Assembly (NCBI GenBank): GCA_945876865.1
Contig: CAMCPZ010000001.1
Span: 1 to 64,000 of the forward strand
Length of the DNA: 64,000 nucleotides
DNA from: Bifidobacterium breve
GTDB taxonomy: Bacteria > Actinomycetota > Actinomycetes > Nanopelagicales > Nanopelagicaceae
Reading direction: 5' to 3'
A program made the position numbers and the translations under genes. The notes beneath the pieces are model-generated. The model had not been told where the DNA came from and did no database searches. It worked only from the letters and a program-made list of their open reading frames with translations. Positions within the stretch are counted from its first letter, which is position 1; the number at the start of each line of letters is the position of its first letter. Below are positions 10,384 to 23,629 of the stretch, piece by piece.

Positions 10384-11511
10384 ATGAAGTTTGTTGTTGA
10401 ACGCGATCCGTTGATCGATGCCGTGAATTGGGTTGCCCGAAGTTTATCTTCGCGCCCGATTCAAACAGCTCTTCTTGGAATCATGATTGATGTAACCGAT
10501 TCAATCACTCTGACCGGTTCAGATTTAGAGACCTCCACAAAAGCAACCATTAATGCGGACATTGCAACAAAAGGAAAAGTTTTAGTTCCAGGAAGATTAC
10601 TTGCAGAAATAGCAAGATCTCTTCCAGCGAAACCTGTCACCTTCGTTCTAGATGGCACCCGAGTTTTAGTAACTGCAGGAAGCGCAAAATTTACACTTCC
10701 AACACTTCCTTCAAACGAATACCCAAATCTTCCAACACTTCCACAATCAGCCGGCGAAATCCCCGCAGATGTTTTTGCAACAGCAGTTAATCAAGTAGCG
10801 GTTGCGGCCGGAAAAGATGACTCACTTCCTACACTCACAGGCGTTCATATTGAAATGAATAAAACAACAATTACTTTAGCTGCGACCGACAGATATCGGT
10901 TGGCGGTAAAAGAGATTAACTGGAATCCTAAAGATCAGAATTTAGAAGCAGCAACACTATTAAGAGCGAGAACTCTAATCGACGCAGCAAAATCATTGGC
11001 TGGCGGCGGACAAATAACTTTCGCGCTCTCTCCAACCACATCAAACGAAAAGCTTGTTGGGTTTGTCTCTGAAGAAAAAACAATGACATCAAGAACTTTA
11101 GATGGCAGCTTCCCACCATTCCGCCACCTGCTCCCAACAGAGTCAACAGCCGAAGCAGTGATTGAAGTTGCACCATTTTTAGATTCAGTCCGACGCGTAG
11201 CTTTAGTAACCGATAAAACCGTGCCACTTCGTTTGGTGTTTGGCGATAACACTTTGCAACTAGAGGCCGGAACTGGCGAAGACGCGCAAGCAACCGAAGA
11301 GTTAAACATTAATTACACTGGCGAAAATATCAACATTGCTTTTAACCCAACATTTTTAACCGACGGCCTGCAAGCCATTAATGCCCCATTCGTTCACATT
11401 TCTTTCACTGGTGACAAGAAACCAGCTGTGCTTACTGGAAAGTCAGAACCCGGTGGAGCACCAAATCCCTCATACAAATATTTGTTAATGCCAATGCGTT
11501 ACACCTCTTAA
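10384..11511 (+). CDS. dnaN: DNA polymerase III beta subunit (sliding clamp)
   Basis: MKFVVERDPLIDAVNWVARSLSSRP N-terminus; MPMRYTS C-terminus; start refined from track ORF 10324. Confidence 0.97.
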   Translation: MKFVVERDPLIDAVNWVARSLSSRPIQTALLGIMIDVTDSITLTGSDLETSTKATINADIATKGKVLVPGRLLAEIARSLPAKPVTFVLDGTRVLVTAGSAKFTLPTLPSNEYPNLPTLPQSAGEIPADVFATAVNQVAVAAGKDDSLPTLTGVHIEMNKTTITLAATDRYRLAVKEINWNPKDQNLEAATLLRARTLIDAAKSLAGGGQITFALSPTTSNEKLVGFVSEEKTMTSRTLDGSFPPFRHLLPTESTAEAVIEVAPFLDSVRRVALVTDKTVPLRLVFGDNTLQLEAGTGEDAQATEELNINYTGENINIAFNPTFLTDGLQAINAPFVHISFTGDKKPAVLTGKSEPGGAPNPSYKYLLMPMRYTS

Positions 11512-11531
11512 ACACCTAAGTAATTTACAAA

Positions 11532-12641
11532 GTGTTTATTTCAAACCTTTCGCTCACAACTTTTAGGTCATACAAAAACCTAGAACTAGAGCTCAACCCA
11601 GGCATCTCAATCTTTATTGGGCGAAACGGCGAAGGTAAAACAAATATCGTCGAATCAGTTTTGTATCTCTCGTTTCTCTCATCCCATAGAGTCTCTAGCG
11701 ATCAACCACTAGTTCAATTAGGAAGCCCGTCAGCATATGTCCGCGTTAAAACCCAATTGCCAGATCGAGAGGTTCTGGTTGAATTGGAAATCAATAGCGA
11801 AAAAGCAAACCGGGCGCGCATAAACCAAAATCCAGTCCGAAGCCAGAAAGAAATTTTTGGAATTGTTCAAGCAATTTACTTCTCACCAGAAGACTTAGAT
11901 CTAGTCCGTGGAGATCCAAGCGAACGGCGCAAATTTATCGACCAATTATTAATTTTGCGCTCACCAAGAATGGCTGGAGTTATCTCCGACTATGAACGTG
12001 CGGTCAGGCAGCGGAACTCTTTACTGAAATCTCGAGCGGGAACCGAATCTCTAGTTGCCTGGGACGAGCAAGTTGCAAACTTCGGTGGCGAAATTATCGC
12101 AGCAAGACTTCAAGCACTTTCAGAGTTCGAACCAATATTTCAAGAAATCTATCGAGATATTTCCTCAGAAAAACCAGCCTTTATTACTTATAAATCCAGC
12201 ATTGAAGAGCCAACTCAAAACCTTTCAGAAAACTCGACCAAAATATTGGAGCGGATGAAAGTAACACGGGCATCCGAAATAGAGCGCGGCCTTACCTTAA
12301 CCGGGCCTCATCGCGATGACCTGCTTTTAAATCTCGGAGATCATTTAGTTAAAGGCTATGCAAGCCACGGCGAATCCTGGTCGATTGCTTTAAGTTTAAA
12401 ATTGGCCACCTATCAATTATTAGAAAAAGATGGTTTAAAACCAATATTAATTTTAGATGATGTGTTCTCTGAATTAGATGAAGAACGAAGAGTCCACCTA
12501 ATAAAATTAGCTAAATCAGCGCAGCAAACCTTTATTACTGTTGCAGTAGAAAACGATTTACCTAAAGAGTTATCCGGAGATAGATTTCTTGTGAAGTCTG
12601 GCCAAGTCAGTAAAATTTCTAAATCTGCGGAAGTGAAATAA
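11532..12641 (+). CDS. recF: DNA replication/repair protein RecF
   Basis: LTTFRSYKNLELELNPGISIFIGRNGEGKTNIVE Walker A; LILDDVFSELDEERR. Confidence 0.97.
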   Translation: MFISNLSLTTFRSYKNLELELNPGISIFIGRNGEGKTNIVESVLYLSFLSSHRVSSDQPLVQLGSPSAYVRVKTQLPDREVLVELEINSEKANRARINQNPVRSQKEIFGIVQAIYFSPEDLDLVRGDPSERRKFIDQLLILRSPRMAGVISDYERAVRQRNSLLKSRAGTESLVAWDEQVANFGGEIIAARLQALSEFEPIFQEIYRDISSEKPAFITYKSSIEEPTQNLSENSTKILERMKVTRASEIERGLTLTGPHRDDLLLNLGDHLVKGYASHGESWSIALSLKLATYQLLEKDGLKPILILDDVFSELDEERRVHLIKLAKSAQQTFITVAVENDLPKELSGDRFLVKSGQVSKISKSAEVK

Positions 12642-13102
12642 TGGCCCGCGATCTGGCTCGAGAGCTTTATCGAGCATTTAGAAATCAATCAAGACGCAAT
12701 CGTGCAAGCGGCCCTAATAATGAAGCGCAGCCCCGAGAACAAATTGGTGATCCACAACAAATTGGTTTCGCGTTAGACGAATTAATAAATACCCGAGACT
12801 GGAGACAAGGTTTAGCAGAAGGAAATATTTTCTCTGACTGGGAAAAAATTGTTGGATTAGAAATTGCTACCCACTCGCTACCAATTTCAATTGTTGATGG
12901 CCGGCTAACAATCCAAACATCTTCAACAGCTTGGGCTACACAATTAAATATAATTTCTACAGAGTTGTTAAAAACAATTAGAGGCTCAGCCCCAGGTGCT
13001 TTAGTAGAAACCCTGGTTTTCATCGGGCCAAATGCTCCAAGTTGGAAGAAGGGCCTTCGAACAATTCGGGGAGCCCGCGGCCCTCGAGATACCTACGGTT
13101 AA
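12641..13102 (+). CDS. dciA: DUF721 / DciA-like protein
   Basis: DWEKIVGLEIATHSLPISIVDGRLTIQTSSTAWATQLN DUF721 pattern; position between recF and gyrB. Confidence 0.85.
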   Translation: MARDLARELYRAFRNQSRRNRASGPNNEAQPREQIGDPQQIGFALDELINTRDWRQGLAEGNIFSDWEKIVGLEIATHSLPISIVDGRLTIQTSSTAWATQLNIISTELLKTIRGSAPGALVETLVFIGPNAPSWKKGLRTIRGARGPRDTYG

Positions 13103-13280
13103 ACGCTTATCTACCACCCGGATAGTAACTACCCACAACTTCAGTGATTTAAGCCGTCTAATCCACTACACAGGGCTCTTTTGCGGTAGTCCATCAATCA
13201 ATTAAGGACTAGGATTACGGCATTGCTGTATGAAAAAGAGCCGAGGATTAATTCTCAGCGGATTTGTTTGGGGGTGCTAG

Positions 13281-15236
<1,956 letters not shown>

Positions 15237-15246
15237 GTAAATACAA

Positions 15247-17721
15247 ATGGCTGAAAACATGAATCCAGATAAGACCGCTGCTCACGACCGAATTGAGTCT
15301 GTTGATTTACAAGTCGAGATGGCGCGTTCGTATCTAGATTATGCGATGTCAGTAATTGTTGGGCGTGCACTTCCGGATATTCGAGATGGTTTAAAACCAG
15401 TTCACCGCAGAGTTCTATATGCAATGTATGACGCTGGTTACCGACCAGATAAGGGTTATTACAAATCATCTCGCATCGTCGGTGATGTTATGGGTAATTA
15501 TCATCCTCATGGCGATACCGCTATTTACGATGCAGTTGTTCGCCTTGCACAATTTTGGTCACTTCGCTATCCGTTAATTGACGGTAACGGAAACTTTGGT
15601 TCGCCAGGAAACGATCCGGCCGCAGCAATGCGTTATACCGAAGCTCGCCTGGCCCCGCTCGCAATGGAGATGATGCGAGATATCGATGAAGACACAGTCA
15701 ATTTCATCCCGAACTATGACGGCAGATCTCAAGAGCCAACAGTTCTTCCAAGCCGCTTTCCAAATCTTTTAGTAAACGGCAGCGCTGGTATTGCTGTTGG
15801 CATGGCGACAAATATCCCTCCACATAATTTAAATGAAGTTGTTGAAGGTGTTGTCTGGTCATTAGAAAATCCAGGCGCTGATCCAAAAGAGTTGCTTGAA
15901 AAACTTCTCACTATTGTTAAAGGCCCAGATTTTCCCACCAAAGCGCTAATTGTCGGGCGCCAAGGAATCGAAGATGCATATCGCACCGGCCGCGGATCAA
16001 TCATTATGCGAGCTGTTGTTGAAGTTGAAGAAATTAATAAGCGCACCTGTCTGGTTGTCACGGAACTTCCTTATCAAGTCAACCCAGATAATCTGGCACT
16101 TAAGATTGCCGAACTTGTAAAAGATGGTCGCATTAAAGGCATCGCTGATGTTCGCGATGAAGGTAATGAGCGCCTAGGCCAGAGACTTGTAGTGGTTCTG
16201 CGAAATGATGCGATTCCAAAAGTTGTTCTGAATAACCTTTATAAGCACACGCAGTTACAAGATTCATTCGGCGCAAATATGTTGGCACTGGTAGACGGCG
16301 TTCCTCGAACCCTGCGCATTGATGAATTTATTCGTTATTACATCGAGCACCAAGTGGAAGTAATTGTCCGCCGAACAAAATATAGATTGCACGAACGAGA
16401 AAAACGCGCACACATTCTTCGCGGATACCTAAAAGCACTTGATGCGCTAGATGCTGTAATTGCTCTGATTCGTGCCTCCCGAACCCCGGAAGAAGCCCGC
16501 ACCGGATTGATGAAACTTCTGGATGTAGACGAGATTCAAGCTAATGCAATTTTGGATATGCAACTTCGCCGAATTGCAGCTCTAGAACGACAGAAAATTA
16601 ATGATGAGTATGAAGGTTTGATGGCGGAAATCATTGAACTAAATAGCATTCTTGCCTCAGAAGCGAAGCAGCGCGAAATAATCAAAACCGAATTACAAGA
16701 ATTAACCGCTAAATACGGCAACGAACGACGCACTCAAATTATTGCTGGAGATTCAGATTTATCAGTAGAGGATTTAATTCCAGATCAGAGCGTTGTTGTA
16801 ACAATTACAAAAACTGGATATTCCAAGCGCACAAAAGCTGATTTATATCGCTCGCAACGGCGCGGTGGCAAAGGCGTAAAAGGCGCTGCCCTCAAGCAAG
16901 ATGATTTAGTAGAACATTTTTTTGTAGCTTCAACCCACGACTGGCTGCTTTTTTTCACAAATAAAGGTCGGATTTACCGAGCAAAAGTTCACGAATTACC
17001 AGATGCCGGGCGTGATGCACGCGGCCAACATGTTGCAAATCTTTTAGCTTTTAAACCAGATGAAACAATTGCCCAAGTCATTGCGATATCTGATTATAAG
17101 TCACATCCATTTTTGGCCATCGCGACACGTGGTGGCATTGTTAAGAAATCTCCATTGACAGAATATGACTCACCTCGCGCAGGCGGATTGATTGCAATAA
17201 ACCTTAAAGAGAGCGATGAATTAGTTTCAGCAGCACTGGTCAGTGAAAAAGATGAAATTCTTCTTGTATCAAAGAACGGAATGTCGCTGCGATTTAGTGC
17301 AAACGAGGAATCAATTCGGTCAATGGGCCGGTCAACTAGCGGAGTCATTGGAATGAAATTCCGTGGGAAAGATCAACTACTAACAATGGCGGCAATTACA
17401 GATATCTCTTCACCTAAATTTGTTTTGACAGCAACTGATGGCGGATATGCAAAGCGCACACCGCTTGACGAATACCGACCACAAGGTCGCGGCGGGCTTG
17501 GCGTGAAAGCTGCGAAGATTGATGAAGATTCTCGTGGTGTTTTAGTTGGCGCAATGATTGTTGAAGCGAGTGATGAGATTCTTGCTATTACATCTGGTGG
17601 GGTTGTAATCAGAACTGCTTGTGCTGAAATCCGCGAAACCAGTCGCGATACCCTCGGAGTTAGATTGGTAAATCTTGACGAAGGTATTTCAGTGGTATCA
17701 ATTACGCAGGTTAAAGAGTAA
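15247..17721 (+). CDS. gyrA: DNA gyrase subunit A
   Basis: [36 protein letters not shown]-terminal beta-pinwheel repeats including [10 protein letters not shown]. Confidence 0.98.
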   Translation: MAENMNPDKTAAHDRIESVDLQVEMARSYLDYAMSVIVGRALPDIRDGLKPVHRRVLYAMYDAGYRPDKGYYKSSRIVGDVMGNYHPHGDTAIYDAVVRLAQFWSLRYPLIDGNGNFGSPGNDPAAAMRYTEARLAPLAMEMMRDIDEDTVNFIPNYDGRSQEPTVLPSRFPNLLVNGSAGIAVGMATNIPPHNLNEVVEGVVWSLENPGADPKELLEKLLTIVKGPDFPTKALIVGRQGIEDAYRTGRGSIIMRAVVEVEEINKRTCLVVTELPYQVNPDNLALKIAELVKDGRIKGIADVRDEGNERLGQRLVVVLRNDAIPKVVLNNLYKHTQLQDSFGANMLALVDGVPRTLRIDEFIRYYIEHQVEVIVRRTKYRLHEREKRAHILRGYLKALDALDAVIALIRASRTPEEARTGLMKLLDVDEIQANAILDMQLRRIAALERQKINDEYEGLMAEIIELNSILASEAKQREIIKTELQELTAKYGNERRTQIIAGDSDLSVEDLIPDQSVVVTITKTGYSKRTKADLYRSQRRGGKGVKGAALKQDDLVEHFFVASTHDWLLFFTNKGRIYRAKVHELPDAGRDARGQHVANLLAFKPDETIAQVIAISDYKSHPFLAIATRGGIVKKSPLTEYDSPRAGGLIAINLKESDELVSAALVSEKDEILLVSKNGMSLRFSANEESIRSMGRSTSGVIGMKFRGKDQLLTMAAITDISSPKFVLTATDGGYAKRTPLDEYRPQGRGGLGVKAAKIDEDSRGVLVGAMIVEASDEILAITSGGVVIRTACAEIRETSRDTLGVRLVNLDEGISVVSITQVKE

Positions 17722-17786
17722 AAACTCCTCGCTTTTGGCTGGTGCCTTAAAGTCGGGTAGCCTTCACCAGTTAAATCCTCGCGTTT

Positions 17787-17864
17787 GGGCCTTTAGCTCA
17801 GCTTGGTTAGAGCGCTTCCCTGATAAGGAAGAGGTCAGTGGTTCAAGTCCACTAAGGCCCACCA
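17787..17864 (+). tRNA. tRNA-Ile (GAT), CCA encoded
   Basis: GGGCCTTTAGCTCAGCTTGGTTAGAGCGCTTCCCTGATAAGGAAGAGGTCAGTGGTTCAAGTCCACTAAGGCCCACCA folds as a cloverleaf; anticodon GAT. Confidence 0.95.
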
Positions 17865-17944
17865 ATCGCGTGTATTAATATGTTTTACAGATTTAATAAG
17901 TGAGCAATCATTAGATAAGGTTGCGCCACTTACTCGCATAACGC

Positions 17945-18017
17945 GGGGACCTAGCTCAATTGGTAGAGCACCGCCTTTGCAAGGCGGGGGTTAGGGGTTC
18001 GATTCCCCTGGTCTCCA
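17945..18017 (+). tRNA. tRNA-Ala (TGC), no encoded CCA
   Basis: GGGGACCTAGCTCAATTGGTAGAGCACCGCCTTTGCAAGGCGGGGGTTAGGGGTTCGATTCCCCTGGTCTCCA; anticodon TGC. Confidence 0.95.
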
Positions 18018-18074
18018 CAAATTACTCGCAACAAATTTAAATTTTCATTATAAAAAGCCATCGAAAGGGCAAAG

Positions 18075-18587
18075 ATGTCAACAGCAACTCTTCACACAAG
18101 TATGGGCGATATCAAGATCGACCTTTTTCCAAATCACGCACCAAAAACAGTTGCAAACTTTGTTGAACTTGCAACCGGTAAGCGCGAATGGGTTGATCCA
18201 ATAACTGGCGAAAAAACTTCAAAGAATCTTTATGACGGGACTGTGTTTCATCGTGTAATTGCAAACTTCATGATTCAAGGCGGAGACCCATTAGGTAACG
18301 GAACTGGTGGACCGGGTTACCAATTCGCTGATGAATTTCATGGCGAACTCGCTTTTGATCGTCCTTACATTCTTGCAATGGCAAATGCCGGCCCAGGAAC
18401 AAATGGTTCACAATTTTTCATAACTGTCGCCGAGACTGCTTGGCTAAATCGCAAGCACACAATTTTTGGCGAAGTAACAGATGAAGCATCAAAGAAGGTC
18501 GTTGACGCTATTGGTTCTGTTAAAACTGGCGGGCAAGATCGCCCAGTTCAAGCTGTAAAAATAAACACCGTAACAATCTCAGAGTAA
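18075..18587 (+). CDS. ppiB: Peptidyl-prolyl cis-trans isomerase, cyclophilin type
   Basis: YDGTVFHRVIANFMIQGGDPLGNGTGGPGYQFADEF; NGSQFFITVAETAWLN. Confidence 0.95.
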   Translation: MSTATLHTSMGDIKIDLFPNHAPKTVANFVELATGKREWVDPITGEKTSKNLYDGTVFHRVIANFMIQGGDPLGNGTGGPGYQFADEFHGELAFDRPYILAMANAGPGTNGSQFFITVAETAWLNRKHTIFGEVTDEASKKVVDAIGSVKTGGQDRPVQAVKINTVTISE

Positions 18588-18591
18588 ACCC

Positions 18592-19158
18592 ATGAACCAG
18601 AAGCAATCACTCACAGCGAGTTTGATTGTAGTAATCACGGGCACCTTTTTAGCCACTGAATTTGTATTTCCAGATTTACAGGGCCAGTTTGCTTTAATCC
18701 ATGGCGGAAATTACACGAATGGGTTCTTCTCTGGCGTATATACCGGTGATTGGTATCGCCTACTAACTGTTGCACTTACACATGCTGGCTGGCTGCACTT
18801 AATATTTAATATGTTGGCTCTGTATTCATTGGGAATTCCAGTAGAAGCCTTTGTTGGGAAATTCCGCTTCGCGATCATCTTTTTTGGCTCATTATTGGCC
18901 GCCTCAGCGACTTCACTTTATTTTGGTCCAGAGAACATTTATGCAGTTGGCGCATCTGGTGCAATTTATGGTCTGTTTGGTGCGCTCTTTGCAATTGGTA
19001 AAAAAGCGGGAGCTAATTATCAGAATATAGCCGGCATCCTTTTAATCAACTTATTAATGACCTTTACAATCCCTGGTATTGATTGGCGCGCACATGTCGG
19101 TGGCTTAATAGCAGGAGCTGTTATTACCTATCCTTTAATATTTCGCAGAAGAACTTGA
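18592..19158 (+). CDS. Rhomboid family intramembrane serine protease
   Basis: HAGWLHLIFNMLALYSLG, VGASGAIYGLFGA catalytic Ser motif, WRAHVGGLIAG catalytic His. Confidence 0.93.
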   Translation: MNQKQSLTASLIVVITGTFLATEFVFPDLQGQFALIHGGNYTNGFFSGVYTGDWYRLLTVALTHAGWLHLIFNMLALYSLGIPVEAFVGKFRFAIIFFGSLLAASATSLYFGPENIYAVGASGAIYGLFGALFAIGKKAGANYQNIAGILLINLLMTFTIPGIDWRAHVGGLIAGAVITYPLIFRRRT

Positions 19159-21101
19159 GCGACATCTAGAACACCAATATCTGATTCGCGAGCAGTCATT
19201 CCATCGCTGACCATAATCCGACAGAATGGACAGGCGACAGCAACTTCTTTTACTTGGGTTGCAATTGCTTCATCTACTCGATTTAAATTAATTCTGGTTC
19301 CAATTGTTTCTTCCATCCACATACGGCCACCACCAGCGCCACAACAGAATGATCGCTCTTGATTGCGTGGCATCTCGGTAACTTCAACACCGGTTGACTC
19401 GAGAAGCTTACGAGGTGGTTGATAAATCTGATTGTGCCTGCCCAAGTAACAAGGGTCGTGATAAGTAAGTGTCGCATCACTCTTATGTGGCGAAGTCTTT
19501 AACTTCCCCTCTTTAATTAATTGATTTAACAATTGCGTGTGATGAACCATTTGCAATTCAAAACCTTGTTGCTTGTAATCTCGTCCGATTGTCGTAAAGC
19601 AATGGGGGCAGGTAACAACAACTTTCTTGACACCGCGAGTGCCAAAGGTTTGCTGCAGAGTCTCAATATTTTCGCGCGAAAGTATTTGATATAAAAATTC
19701 ATTTCCAGAACGGCGGGCCGGGTCTCCGGTGCAAGTTTCGCGTTGGCCTAATACGCCGAATGTTGTGCCTGACATATATAGAAGTTCAGCAACAGCTTTT
19801 GTCGTTTTCTTTGCGCGCTCTTCATATGCGCCGGCGCAGCCAACCCAGAATAAGTATTCGACATCTTCCGGAATTTCATTCTCGATTACAGTTACGGGGA
19901 AATCACATTCAGCAATCCAAGCGTTTCGATCTGTCCGGTTTGCTCCCCACGGATTACCGGTTTTCTCAAGATTTCTAAAGGTTCCACCAAGTTCGGATGG
20001 AAATTCGGATTCAACCAGAACCTGGAAACGTCGCATATTTACGATGTGATCAATGTGCTCGATATCTACTGGGCACTCTTCTACGCATGCGCCACAGGTT
20101 GTGCAGGACCAGAGAACTTCAGGAGAAATAATATTTCCAACGATTTTTTCGTCGGATGAAACATTTGAAAGCGCATGATCGCGCATCGCCATAATCAGCA
20201 ACTTTGGTGAGAGCGGTTTATCGGTATGCCAAGCCGGACATTGTGATTGGCAGCGGCCGCACTCAGTGCAACTTGCCATATCAAGCAGGCCTTTCCAAGA
20301 AATATCTGCATTCTTGCCAATACCAAAAACATCATCTTCTTTAGGATCTTCAAAGTCGATTGGCTTACCATGTGAAATCATTTCTGGTAATTCACCAAGC
20401 GCTGGTCTGGAATCTAGATTTCGTTTAAAGAAAATATTGAATGGCGCTAAGAAGCGGTGCCAAGCAACGCCCATGGTCAAGTCATTTGAAATTACCACAA
20501 ACCATAAAACTGAAACAAAAATCTTTATTGCAGCAACAATTTGAACAGCCGCGCCATCCACATAATATTGATGTTCTAAATAATCTAAAGTAATTACGCA
20601 AACTACAACTGCCAAAATGGTTGCTTCAACATAATAAGCTTTTAAAGATCTCGAACCTAGAAATCTTGACGTGCGACTTTTATGGAAAAATTTTGTAGCT
20701 ACCCTAATTCCAATTAAGGCGATAATTCCTATCGCGGTTGTCCAAGCAACTGCTAAAACAAAATAACGATAAGGCATCCAAGTTCCTATAAATGGGATTA
20801 CAAAAGCCGGATCAATTATTTGGCCATATGCAGTGATAAGAGTTCCAAGTAGCGAAACGAAACCAATCATCACAAACCAATGTGCGATTGCAGATCCGGT
20901 GAAGCGCAACATTCTTGTGTGCAACACAATTTCTCTCGCCATCGCCTTTGCGCGCGCACCCTTATTTAAGAACCGTGCTGGATCGCTCTGCCCCGCAGAA
21001 ATCCTCCGATACATCTCGCGACCCTTGAGCAGGAAGCTCCCAAGGCCAAATGCGGTAAAGAGGTAAAGGGCGATCGCTACGTAATTCATTGCAGAGTTCA
21101 T
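19128..21101 (-). CDS. Membrane-anchored (Fe-S)-binding oxidoreductase, heterodisulfide-reductase/CCG-domain type
   Basis: N-terminal TM helices; CTECGRCQSQCP and CTTCGACVEECPV 4Fe-4S motifs; two CCG-type domains (TYHDPCYLGRHN, RSFCCGAGGGRMW). Confidence 0.9.
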   Translation of the reverse strand: MNSAMNYVAIALYLFTAFGLGSFLLKGREMYRRISAGQSDPARFLNKGARAKAMAREIVLHTRMLRFTGSAIAHWFVMIGFVSLLGTLITAYGQIIDPAFVIPFIGTWMPYRYFVLAVAWTTAIGIIALIGIRVATKFFHKSRTSRFLGSRSLKAYYVEATILAVVVCVITLDYLEHQYYVDGAAVQIVAAIKIFVSVLWFVVISNDLTMGVAWHRFLAPFNIFFKRNLDSRPALGELPEMISHGKPIDFEDPKEDDVFGIGKNADISWKGLLDMASCTECGRCQSQCPAWHTDKPLSPKLLIMAMRDHALSNVSSDEKIVGNIISPEVLWSCTTCGACVEECPVDIEHIDHIVNMRRFQVLVESEFPSELGGTFRNLEKTGNPWGANRTDRNAWIAECDFPVTVIENEIPEDVEYLFWVGCAGAYEERAKKTTKAVAELLYMSGTTFGVLGQRETCTGDPARRSGNEFLYQILSRENIETLQQTFGTRGVKKVVVTCPHCFTTIGRDYKQQGFELQMVHHTQLLNQLIKEGKLKTSPHKSDATLTYHDPCYLGRHNQIYQPPRKLLESTGVEVTEMPRNQERSFCCGAGGGRMWMEETIGTRINLNRVDEAIATQVKEVAVACPFCRIMVSDGMTARESDIGVLDVAQVLLRNIKG

Positions 21102-21176
21102 ATGAGAAGGCTAGAGCCCACCCCTCGAAGAGCGGGGAATATCCCGCCCAACCCAGGCGTTACCTGATTAACTCAA

Positions 21177-21197
21177 CTTGAGCCGGTTCGACTCAAT
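21177..21197. promoter_or_regulatory. HAIR operator (HspR-binding inverted repeat) upstream of dnaK
   Basis: CTTGAGC-N7(cggttcg)-ACTCAAT vs HAIR consensus CTTGAGT-N7-ACTCAAG, 12/14 arm positions; hspR is in the downstream gene cluster. Confidence 0.85.
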
Positions 21198-21291
21198 CTT
21201 TTGACATTGGGCGGCTCAAGGGCGAGAATTCGACCATAGCCGGTCAAAACAGGCTGAAAGATAAGAAAGATAAGAAAAAGGAGCAATAAAA

Positions 21292-23115
21292 ATGGCCAGA
21301 GCAGTAGGAATCGACTTAGGAACTACAAACAGTTGCGTATCTGTATTAGAAGGTGGCGAGCCATCTGTAATTACAAACGCGGAAGGCGCTCGGACAACCC
21401 CATCGATCGTTGCCTTCGCCAAGAATGGCGAGGTTCTTGTCGGTGAAGTTGCGAAACGTCAATCAGTTACAAACGTTGAACGAACCATCCGTTCAGTAAA
21501 GCGTCACATGGGCACAAGCTGGAACATGGATATTGATGGCAAGAAATACACACCACAAGAAATCAGCGCTCGCATCTTGATGAAGTTAAAACGCGATGCC
21601 GAAAGTTTTCTTGGTGACACAGTTACAGATGCAGTTATCACTGTGCCTGCATATTTTAACGATGCTCAACGACAAGCAACAAAAGAAGCTGGTGAGATTG
21701 CCGGTCTAAATGTTCTGCGAATTGTTAACGAGCCAACCGCTGCAGCACTTGCATACGGTTTAGATAAGGGCGATGCCGAACAAACAATTTTAGTATTCGA
21801 CCTTGGTGGTGGAACTTTCGACGTTTCACTTCTAGAAATCGGCGACGGTGTTGTCGAAGTTAAAGCTACAAACGGAGATAACAATCTCGGCGGCGATGAC
21901 TGGGATCAATCACTAGTTGATTACCTAGTTAAAACTTTTGCGGCTAAGACTGGCATTGATTTAACAAAAGATAAAATGGCAATGCAACGAGTTCGTGAAG
22001 CTGCTGAAAAGGCAAAGATTGAATTATCTTCATCACAACAGACTTCAATCAATCTTCCGTACATCACAGTTGATGCTGAGAAGAATCCACTTTTCTTAGA
22101 TGAAACAATTACCCGAGCACAATTCCAAGGCATGACTGCAGATTTACTAGAGCGCTGCAAGAAGCCATTCCAATCAGTTCTAAAGGATGCCGGAATTCCA
22201 ATCGCGGACATTGATCACGTAGTTCTAGTTGGTGGTTCAACTCGTATGCCAGCTGTTGTCGATCTAGTCCGCGATTTAACTGGCGGGAAAGAGCCAAATA
22301 AGGGCGTTAATCCAGATGAAGTTGTTGCAGTAGGTGCTGCGCTTCAAGCCGGTGTTCTAAAGGGTGAAGTAAAAGATGTTCTACTTCTAGATGTAACTCC
22401 ACTGTCACTTGGTATTGAAACCAAGGGTGGCGTTATGACTAAGTTGATTGAACGCAATACAACAATCCCAACCAAGCGTTCTGAAATCTTTACTACAGCT
22501 GATGACAATCAACCAGCAGTTCAAATCCAGGCCTTCCAAGGCGAGCGTGAAATGGCTGCTTATAACAAGCGCCTCGGCATGTTCGAACTTACTGGAATCG
22601 CACCTGCACCACGAGGAGTGCCACAAATTGAAGTTACCTTCGATATCGATGCAAACGGAATCGTTCATGTATCTGCAAAAGATCTAGGCACTGGCAAAGA
22701 ACAGTCAATGACAATCACTGGCGGATCTGCTCTTTCTAAGGAAGAGATTGATCGCATGATGAAGGATGCCGAAGCGCATGCTGATGAAGATAAGCAACGT
22801 CGTGAAGAAGCTGAAATTCGCAACACTGGTGACTCTCTTGTTTATCAAACTGAAAAGTTCTTGAAAGATAATGCCGAAAAATTCACCGAAGGTGAAAATG
22901 CTGAGAAGCGCGGCGAAGTTGAAACTGCAGTAGCAGATCTAAAGAAAGCGCTTGAAGGCACAGATCTTCCAGCAATTAAATCTGCAACTGAAAAAGTCAG
23001 CGAACTTTCACAACAACTAGGAGCTGCACTTTACGCAGCTAATGCAGCGGCAACTGAAGCACCACAAACCGATGATGGTGTTGAAGATGCAGAGATTGTT
23101 GAAGAAAGTAAGTGA
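21292..23115 (+). CDS. dnaK: Molecular chaperone DnaK
   Basis: [40 protein letters not shown]. Confidence 0.98.
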   Translation: MARAVGIDLGTTNSCVSVLEGGEPSVITNAEGARTTPSIVAFAKNGEVLVGEVAKRQSVTNVERTIRSVKRHMGTSWNMDIDGKKYTPQEISARILMKLKRDAESFLGDTVTDAVITVPAYFNDAQRQATKEAGEIAGLNVLRIVNEPTAAALAYGLDKGDAEQTILVFDLGGGTFDVSLLEIGDGVVEVKATNGDNNLGGDDWDQSLVDYLVKTFAAKTGIDLTKDKMAMQRVREAAEKAKIELSSSQQTSINLPYITVDAEKNPLFLDETITRAQFQGMTADLLERCKKPFQSVLKDAGIPIADIDHVVLVGGSTRMPAVVDLVRDLTGGKEPNKGVNPDEVVAVGAALQAGVLKGEVKDVLLLDVTPLSLGIETKGGVMTKLIERNTTIPTKRSEIFTTADDNQPAVQIQAFQGEREMAAYNKRLGMFELTGIAPAPRGVPQIEVTFDIDANGIVHVSAKDLGTGKEQSMTITGGSALSKEEIDRMMKDAEAHADEDKQRREEAEIRNTGDSLVYQTEKFLKDNAEKFTEGENAEKRGEVETAVADLKKALEGTDLPAIKSATEKVSELSQQLGAALYAANAAATEAPQTDDGVEDAEIVEESK

Positions 23116-23615
23116 CATCCGAATCTGAAAACACTGCGCCAGAGAGTTCTGACAAAGAGCTCTCTGATGCGGTAGATGAAGCGTTGGCTGAAGTCGAAGT
23201 AGATGAAGTTGCAGTTTTAACTTCAGACCTACAACGAATTCAGGCCGAGTATTCAAATTACCGAAAGCGAGTTGATCGCGATCGCATAACGGCAAATGAA
23301 ATTACAACTGCGATTGTGTTGTCAGAGTTTCTTCCAGTCCTTGATGATATTTCAAGGGCAGAAGAGCATGGCGAACTCACCGGCGGATTTAAAGCTGTTG
23401 CTGATCAATTGCAGGCAATCACAACGAAGCTTGGACTCGCTAAGTTTTCAGATGTTGATGTGCCATTTGACCCAAACATCCATGAGGCGCTGATGCATTC
23501 GACTTCTCCAGATGTCACCGAAACTTCAGTGACCCAGGTTCTTCAACCAGGTTTCAAATTCAAAGATCGGGTAATTCGCCCAGCGCGAGTTGCAGTTACA
23601 GATCCAGAAAACTAA
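23112..23615 (+). CDS. grpE: Nucleotide exchange factor GrpE
   Basis: [33 protein letters not shown] start overlapping the dnaK stop. Confidence 0.95.
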   Translation: MTSESENTAPESSDKELSDAVDEALAEVEVDEVAVLTSDLQRIQAEYSNYRKRVDRDRITANEITTAIVLSEFLPVLDDISRAEEHGELTGGFKAVADQLQAITTKLGLAKFSDVDVPFDPNIHEALMHSTSPDVTETSVTQVLQPGFKFKDRVIRPARVAVTDPEN

Positions 23616-23629
23616 TTAGGAAAACTTAA

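Noticed and set aside
17722-17790. Imperfect direct repeats (TCCTCGCTTTTGG / TCCTCGCGTTTGGG) and a CTGGTG/CACCAG stem between gyrA and tRNA-Ile
   Set aside because: Weak and short; not convincing as a terminator or mobile-element boundary.
17787-18017. tRNA-Ile/tRNA-Ala pair as an integration site for a mobile element
   Set aside because: No integrase, no duplicated tRNA 3' end and normal housekeeping genes on both sides.
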